DNA of 64,000 nucleotides from Oxytricha trifallax (Eukaryota; Ciliophora; Spirotrichea; Sporadotrichida; Oxytrichidae): contig ARYC01017547.1 of the NCBI GenBank assembly GCA_000711775.1, positions 1 to 64,000 on the forward strand, in the 5' to 3' direction. Under the pieces are notes generated by a model. That model worked only from the letters and a program-made list of their open reading frames with translations, ran no database searches and was not told the origin of the DNA. A program made the translations under genes and the position numbers. Positions 56,925 to 64,000 of the stretch are shown here, piece by piece; position 1 is the stretch's first letter; every line of letters begins with the position of its first letter.

Positions 56925-57302
56925 TCATAAAAAAATCTCATATGTTTTTTAATCAAGAAACATATCTTCAGAATAAAATTCAAAGAAATTATTACTTAAC
57001 AGGAACTCTTCCGAAATAATTTCTTTTGTATCATAAGATTGGGCATGAAACTTCCCCATAATTTATGTAAAAAAAAGAAATATAAAAATTAGGAAAGGGT
57101 TGAGAACAGATGTGGGGAAGAATATGGATCTCAATTAAATGAGAGAGCTGAGATTACCTTCAATATTTTAATGTATGTATATATTTTTTAGGGGATGTTT
57201 CATGAACAAGAAGAAGTTTCCTGTATATTTTTAAATGTAATATTAATTTTTATAAAATATCAAAAATTGTAAATTTATACCTATTAAATAATTCTAGGAA
57301 AT
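56925..57302 (+). CDS. Possible coding segment (weak)
   Basis: A plus frame open for about 125 codons with a hydrophilic centre (RVENRCGEEYGSQLNERAEI near 57105-57165). The flanking residues are Ile/Lys/Phe-rich as expected by chance, so only the middle is suggestive. Confidence 0.25.
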
Positions 57303-57309
57303 TGAGGTA

Positions 57310-58090
57310 TGAAATAAAGAGTAGAGTACCTGCAGTTTAGTTAACAACTATATATTTGATAACACTTGGAATCATCTAAAATATTTATGAAATTGTATAT
57401 AGTGGGTCAAACTAGACTAAAATATCTAAAAGGTCTAAGATTATCTGGTATTCAGAAGAAATAAAATAGTTCTAGGAAGATACTTAGAAACAAATCTACT
57501 TTAGATATTGACTAATTAATTAATAAATTAAGTATAATTTTAGTAATGAGTAGTCGTTATAAAATTAAGTTAATAAGAATAAAAATATTAGTTCAAATAG
57601 TGTAGGAAAATTCCCCCTCACCTTTTTTTCCTAATTAATAACCAAAAAAGTATTTATTCATAATTTCATATGTTCAAGAATACATAAAGATATATTAAAT
57701 TTTCTCAAATAGATTTATTTTTTCAAAATTAATTATAAAGTTTACAACTAAAAATACAGTTTTTATGTAAAATGTGCTACATACTCATGAAGTTAATTTT
57801 TAAATGTAATTTTTTTAAAAACAAAATCCCTAAATAACAATTTTTAAAAAAATATTTCTAAATTTAAATGGCATAAAACTTAAATTAAAAAGATAGATTA
57901 AAATTAATCTATAATTATTCAATTAATTATAGTTGCAAGGATATTTTACAATATATAATTGTTAAGCTTTACCTATATAATGTTTATTTTTAAATTAAAA
58001 ATAGTGCTCAAATAAAATAGATTGAATTATTTTTATTTATAATTTCATAATTTATTTTTATTAAATTATTGTTATCATTATTAGGGGGCT
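57310..58090. other. AT-rich interval, nothing recognised
   Basis: No coding composition or repeat boundary seen. Confidence 0.45.
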
Positions 58091-58096
58091 AGGTTT

Positions 58097-58292
58097 GTGA
58101 CTTTTTTTTCACAAAAAAACATCGAAATCCTTACTAAATCTGTGAATGATCAATTTTTACCCTTTTGATAAATTTAACTTCCTATCCCCATAAAACATAT
58201 CAAATTTTATTGAAATTTACAGCCATCTTCTGAATAGAACTGATTCATGACATCCTGATCATATGACAGTGATATATTAATTTAAAAATTAT

Positions 58293-58330
<38 letters not shown>

Positions 58331-59208
58331 GATCACATTGAGGTCTCTGGGGACCCCCGATCAAAAATATGTTTAATATATGTAAGGGTCAAGCCCTTTT
58401 AAATTAAGTGTTCAGGTATTTGAACAGTTGTCGTCTCCTGTCTATTTCATCAATTAGTAGTGTAATAAAAATTATATTAAATTAAAAAAGTAATCTACTT
58501 CTGGGAAACATAATTAATAAAAGTAAAATAATTAAAATTGTTCATTATAAAATAATATTATTGTAGGAATACATTTGATTTGAGAAAATAAATTAATATT
58601 AAATAAATAAGGATTAAAATTTGTGGCAGTTAGCTTTGGTAAAGTATGCAATATGGGAACTTGTTAGATAAAAATTCATAATCAGCTTGACCTTACTATT
58701 GGCGATACCTCTCTAAAACATCCCTTAAAGCGAGATAATTCACCTTGAATATTGAGTGATTTGTTTTGTTTAATTTATTTCCAATATTCAAGGGTGAAAT
58801 TATCTCGCTTAAGGGGATGTTTTAGAGAGGTATCGCCAATAGTAAGGTCAAGCTGATTATGAATTTTTTATCTAACAAGTTCCCATATTGCATACTTTAC
58901 CAAAGCTAACTGCCACAAATTTTAATCCTTATTTATTTAATATTAATTTATTTTCTCAAATCAAATGTATTCCTACAATAATATTATTTTATAATGAACA
59001 ATTTTAATTATTTTACTTTTATTAATTATGTTTCCCAGAAGTAGATTACTTTTTTAATTTAATATAATTTTTATTACACTACTAATTGATGAAATAGACA
59101 GGAGACGACAACTGTTCAAATACCTGAACACTTAATTTAAAAGGGCTTGACCCTTACATATATTAAACATATTTTTGATCGGGGGTCCCCAGAGACCTCA
59201 ATGTGATC

Positions 59209-59243
<35 letters not shown>

Positions 59244-59440
59244 ATAATTTTTAAATTAATATATCACTGTCATATGATCAGGATGTCATGAATCAGTTCT
59301 ATTCAGAAGATGGCTGTAAATTTCAATAAAATTTGATATGTTTTATGGGGATAGGAAGTTAAATTTATCAAAAGGGTAAAAATTGATCATTCACAGATTT
59401 AGTAAGGATTTCGATGTTTTTTTGTGAAAAAAAAGTCACA
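58097..59440. repeat. Palindrome P9 (1344 bp) with foldback FB copy 3 at its centre
   Basis: Arms about 58097-58755 and 58788-59440 are nearly identical reverse complements, outer ends GTGACTTTTTTTTCAC and complement. Moving inward each arm has an (AAT)n tract, the structured GAGGTCTCTGGGGACC motif, AAGGGTCAAGCCCTT, and then (58560-58985) the FB family sequence (TGTAGGAATACATTTGA, GGCAGTTAGCTTTGG, GCGAGATAATTC). No ORF of note. Confidence 0.92.
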
Positions 59441-59449
59441 GACATAGAA

Positions 59450-61085
59450 GCACTCTATTATCATCAATGTAATTAAGGATATTTTTTTTGGGTATTTATT
59501 CTCCGCTATTATAAATTTGATTTTAAATATACCTAATTTAAATATAATTAACTTAGTAATTTAATTTTCAAATTAAAATTATTGATAAATTAATCATATT
59601 TGTTTAAATAAAAATAATTAACAAAAAATTACCAAAATTTCAAAAGATATTGTTTCGGTAAATTTTAATCAATATTATTTATATCAAATTATATAACAAT
59701 ATATTGATGAAAATTGGACATTTTTTTAATATATTTTTTTTTAATTTTTAATAGCAATTGATTTTAGTTAAGAATAAATTGCAATTATTAATTCATTAAT
59801 CAGTTTTATAACATACTATGAAATTAATCCAAGCTAAATAAATACTTAAATGCTAGTACTGATAGCTTTAGTTTCAATAAATTCAAATTTAATGCTTCTT
59901 TGCTTATAATTGATTAAGTTGATTTAGCTAAGATTTTCTGAAAAATATTATTACTATTATTTGTATTTAAAATAATAAAATTTATACATTTGAATTTAAA
60001 GGTTCTTAATTATTTCTTTTAATAATATTTCAAAGTTCTATAATTCAAATAATACTAAATAAATTTGAATCTTTCTTATTTTTTATTTGAATCTTTCTTT
60101 TTCGAGTTCGAATAAACTGAATATATTCAATGATAAAAAAATAAATTATTTTAAATTTTATAAAATTAAAAATATGTTCTTAAACATTTTAGATTGTGCT
60201 AAAAATAAACCAAATTAGTTATAAAAAAAAATCTCATAAGAGTAAATCGATATGTTATTTTATTAATTTGGCATTATATTTAATTTCTAATTACCTTCTA
60301 ATTTGTTAATCAACTAATAAATTATTATTAGATTAAAAATTTTAAAATAAAAAATTTGTCAATAATTGTATTTACAAAAAAATATGATACTCATTCAGAA
60401 CTGATATGAAAAAAAAATCTAAAATAAGAAATTTAATCTAGCTAAAATTGAAAACATGTCATATTTTATGATCATACATACCTATTGCTTTTGAATAAGA
60501 GAGCGGGACTTTCAGTTTTAATTTCTCTTAATATCGTTTTAATATATATTAGTAACTAAATCTTCATTATATTAATTAAATTAATTTTTTTTATTTTATG
60601 AATAACATTAAATTTAATTAAAAAAATTTAAATTGATAATATATGATAGTACACTGTGTATCTGAGTAAAACCCCAAAAATTATTTCGTTATATTATAGT
60701 TTTATAAATTATTTAAACATTGAATATTATAGTATACTTAAAAAGATTACAATAGGATTCTAATGAGAATATTTTCATAATTTAAATTTTTATTAAATGC
60801 TAGCAATTAAAGCGAGTTAGAAAAAGGATAATTTACAATATATAATACAATGTAATAATATAAGTAGAGTATTACATTTAATTTGAAAATTTTGCAAAAT
60901 AAATGTTATTATATTAAAATAATAGTGGCAGTGGTAGTGAATCGCATAAGGAAAGAGAAATTATAAAAGAGATTTAAATTTAATTATAGATCTCTATATA
61001 TAATTATCACTTTTATTAATTACACATATATACATAATAATAGGGGCCATTAATTATTAAATATGGCATTATTTTTAGAATATTT
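59450..61085. other. AT-rich interval; one weak C4A4-like string
   Basis: No gene supported. TAAAACCCCAAAAATT at about 60667 resembles a TBE terminus but has no matching inverted repeat or interior. Confidence 0.4.
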
Positions 61086-61089
61086 ACCT

Positions 61090-61205
61090 ACCTTATTTTT
61101 TCACCTTTAAGTTCAATATTGCGGTGCCACAGATTATATTGCTCTGAACTGTTTTCAAGGTACCCATTTCCAACGACTGAATGAGGAATTTTCAATATGT
61201 GTTTT
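61090..61205 (-). CDS. Short candidate coding fragment (weak)
   Basis: A GC-richer 110-bp patch; the minus strand reads KIPHSVVGNGYLENSSEQYN, then LWHRNIELKGEKIRQ. It could be a small MDS-like piece. No family recognised. Confidence 0.28.
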
Positions 61206-61209
61206 TGAA

Positions 61210-63850
61210 TTTTTCTTATACCATATATATATGAGTAATTAATAAAAGTTATTGAAATTATAACTTATAGTTATTTCCTTTGTTAAAATCTCTATAAAAT
61301 GATATTTTACAAATAAAATAATAAAAACCAGTAGAAATTTAATAAAGATGAAACTTAATTTTACTGTAGCAAGATGAATAAGTGCCTCTAATATTTATAC
61401 CTAACTATTTTTGATTATTCTTTTAAAAATATCATTATATATAGTATATAACAAAGATAATAGCTAGAAATTGTAATATTTAAGCAATTGAATATCATTG
61501 AATTTAGATTTTTTTTAATTATCATTAAATAATACTAAATATATTAAATAAGGAATATAATCTGAATCTTTATAATTAATTTTAATTAATCATCTTATAT
61601 ATTTCACAGCATACCTTTAAATTTGATAAGCTTGCAAGCTATATTAATTATCTTACACTTATATGTTTAAAAATATTAATTGATTCTATTTATTAAATAG
61701 CCTCTATGCTTCAGCTTAGCTTTTACATATTTAAGTAAGTCCCATTTATTTAACTTCTCCTGAATATTATTATAGTGGGGAAAATTTTTAGAATTGCAAA
61801 TATTTAAAAACTTTCAAATCAATAATAATATTAAAATAATAACGAACAATTTACCTTATGTCTTAGGATGCCTGATTTCAATTATAACCTTAATTCCCCT
61901 TAATTATCATTATTTGTGGATTGATTGATAGGGGCAATTTCGGAAAATGAGTTATAAACAAAGTTGTTATTAATTTTTATTAATAATTTCTTTATTTTCC
62001 TATATTATGTATTTGTAATTCAAAGTTATCAATTTATTACTTCTATTACCAATAAAAAATTGATGACTAAATAATTATAAATAAAATTTTGGGCGAGAAT
62101 TTTCTGCTCAGATAAAGAGAATTATTAAGGAAGTTATCTGGCAAGTAAAATTTTATAATTTTTTTAGTTAATTTTTTATTATTTTAACTAAACACTTTTG
62201 GTCTTTCACTTTTTATTATTCGAGTAATTTAATTAATTCTTTTTTATATTTTGTATTATCTACTTTCATTTGAGATAGTATTTCTATTTACAGAAACTTA
62301 AATCTTATTTAAAATCAAGCTTTTGGTAAACTTTTTTATATAAATGATTTAATTTATTTAATCCTGTTAGGGACGAGATTACATTTATTTTTCATTATTA
62401 TTATTTTTGAAAAAAAAAATAATTTTTAACTGTCCTCCTCTAGTAGATTACCTATTTAAAAAAAATTAGAATATATCATTTTCAATGAATAATAAAAAGA
62501 ATTATATAATAAAATTCATTTGCGAAGAACTTTTCCTCTTTCCAGGAAACTTTCTCTCCAAAATTTTTTATCTTCAATTCTTGAGATGGTTTGTAAAATT
62601 TATTAAAAAGTCCTGATATTATAAAAATGTCATATATAAAGCTTCTTATTTTCATATTATATTTACTCCAATTTTAGTATATATTATGTATTGAAACCTA
62701 AAATATTAAATATTAACTTAATAAGAGTGTAATTTAATTTTAAATATAAATCTTACAAACATGATTTAAAATTTAATTATTACTTTTAAATTGAATAAAT
62801 TCTGTATTAAGAGATAAATAAATTATTGATTAATATGATTTTAATCAAAATTTATTTATAATAATAAAAATTTAAAATCTATATCAGTACTCTATTGAAA
62901 TATCTTTCACCAATTTAATTGAAATTTTTTAAAGTGCTTTTATTAAATATTTAGGAAAAAATTTAAAATATCATTTTTTTATTCCTTTATTTTCTTATGT
63001 ACTGTGAATACCTTATGAATTTATGTCAGGAAATCATATTAAATTGTTTTAAATATTCTTAAGCAAGAATTTTATGAAGATATTAATAACGGGTAAAAAA
63101 AGTTTCTAATAATAGAATAGTGCTAAAATTTATTGAAAATTTTTTCCATTTATAATGTTAAAAAATACTGAATAGAATAAGTATTACAAAATAATTACTG
63201 AATTCATTGTAATTTGATGAAATTATAGAGATATTTTAATTAAAGATAAAAAAATAGAAATTCTTGGCAAGTCCGCTTCCTTTCTTTTTTCATAAAATAC
63301 ATATTTGATCCTACACATAAAAATTAAATTTTTCAATTTTTATAAAAAAATAATTTCAGACTTTGAATCTTCCCATATATGAACACTTAGATAATTAGTA
63401 ACTATTATATAATAGAAAAATCAAAAAGTTTATAAAATATTACTTTCCATACAGTAGAAATTATTTTTGATTATTGATTTTACAAGTTTCACTACATCCC
63501 AATCCTTTTATTGATCCATGCTCTCAATGGATAACATTCAAATACAATTTACTTTGAGTATAAATTAATATTATCAAAATTTTCTCTACACTTATTAATA
63601 AACTTACAGAAATACAAATTAAAAATATTCATCTCTAATCTATTGAAGCAGTTTGAAAATGTAGTCGAAACAACTTTGTTCTAGTAAATAATTAATGGTT
63701 AAAAATTTAATTGATAAGTGAAATAATGATCTTTGAATATAAATAGTTAACCTTAAATTAAACCTAATATATTGTTATAAATATAAGAATCATTATGGAA
63801 GATAGTTTGAGAGAATATAAAATAATTGTTATATTTGAATGCAACATTTA
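61210..63850. other. AT-rich interval, nothing recognised
   Basis: Long A+T-rich stretch without recognisable gene, palindrome or transposon end. Confidence 0.5.
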
Positions 63851-63854
63851 AAGT

Positions 63855-64000
63855 GAAAAAAAGTAATGTGAGGCAAACTTATGGAAAGAGAGTCCTTGAG
63901 GGAGATACTGATTTAAATAACGTGATAAGTCGGAGTAATCAAGAATGTAGGAACAAATTATGATTAGAAGGCCGAGTGATGTCGAGATGATCTTGGAATC
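63855..64000 (+). CDS. Possible start of a coding island at the window edge
   Basis: Composition shifts to higher GC in the last 145 bp. A plus frame reads VRQTYGKRVLEGDTDLNNVI, then SRSNQECRNKL before a TGA. Too short to identify. Confidence 0.25.

Noticed and set aside
60660..60690. C4A4-like string as a possible further TBE end
   Set aside because: Only about 14 bases match, with no inverted partner, no target duplication and no TBE interior nearby.
42395..62600. Scattered strings like TTTCCTGGCAGG and GGAAACTTTC as a repeat family
   Set aside because: Matches are about 10 bp without consistent flanks; not distinguishable from chance.
1..64000. tRNA, rRNA genes, CRISPR arrays
   Set aside because: No cloverleaf-like GC-rich 70-90 bp segment with A/B boxes, no rRNA signature and no regularly spaced short repeats were seen; a eukaryotic germline would not carry CRISPR.

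Overview
The window looks like germline (micronuclear) DNA of a hypotrich (spirotrich) ciliate of the Oxytricha/Stylonychia group. Three things show this. The DNA is about 75% A+T with small GC-richer coding islands. Genuine reading frames use TAA and TAG as glutamine and only TGA as stop. Most of the mobile DNA is TBE (telomere-bearing element) transposons, whose termini are copies of the hypotrich telomere repeat C4A4 and whose 3-bp target duplications have the form ANT. With TGA as the only stop, chance frames of about 100 codons are common here, so I relied on homology, conserved introns, frame continuity across transposons and composition rather than ORF length.

Layout. 1-2.8 kb: a non-LTR retrotransposon on the minus strand (endonuclease plus reverse transcriptase), cut by the window edge. 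3.9-7.7 kb: AT-rich DNA with three large palindromes, one enclosing a 93-codon ORF. 7.7-12.4 kb: a minus-strand host coding sequence interrupted by TBE copy A. 12.7-14.7 kb: two palindromes around a decayed coding island. 14.7-33 kb: a YHYH-domain gene interrupted by a tandem array of four TBEs (B, C, D, E) separated by three copies of the same 449-bp gene fragment. 33-40.3 kb: a foldback element, a decayed paralogue of the YHYH gene carrying its own TBE (F, another subfamily, inverted orientation), then further coding islands. 40.8-50.1 kb: two more palindromes, decayed TBE G inside a Gln-rich coding island, a half foldback element and a relic TBE end. 50.5-54.4 kb: a very divergent TBE-like unit. 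55.1-56.4 kb: a 1.3-kb internally deleted TBE (I). 58.1-59.4 kb: a 1.34-kb palindrome. The rest is AT-rich with little recognisable.

How the genes work together. Each full TBE has a D,D34E transposase, a tail-to-tail opposing '22-kDa' gene with two tiny introns, and a divergent '57-kDa' gene encoding two C2H2 zinc fingers plus a protein kinase. The intergenic region between the 22-kDa and 57-kDa genes is packed with family-specific short repeats. The most interesting locus is 50.5-54.4 kb. It keeps the same three-gene order and orientation, and its 22-kDa homologue has both introns at the same position and phase, but the third gene is zinc fingers fused to an MT-A70 (METTL3/METTL14-type) adenine methyltransferase instead of a kinase.
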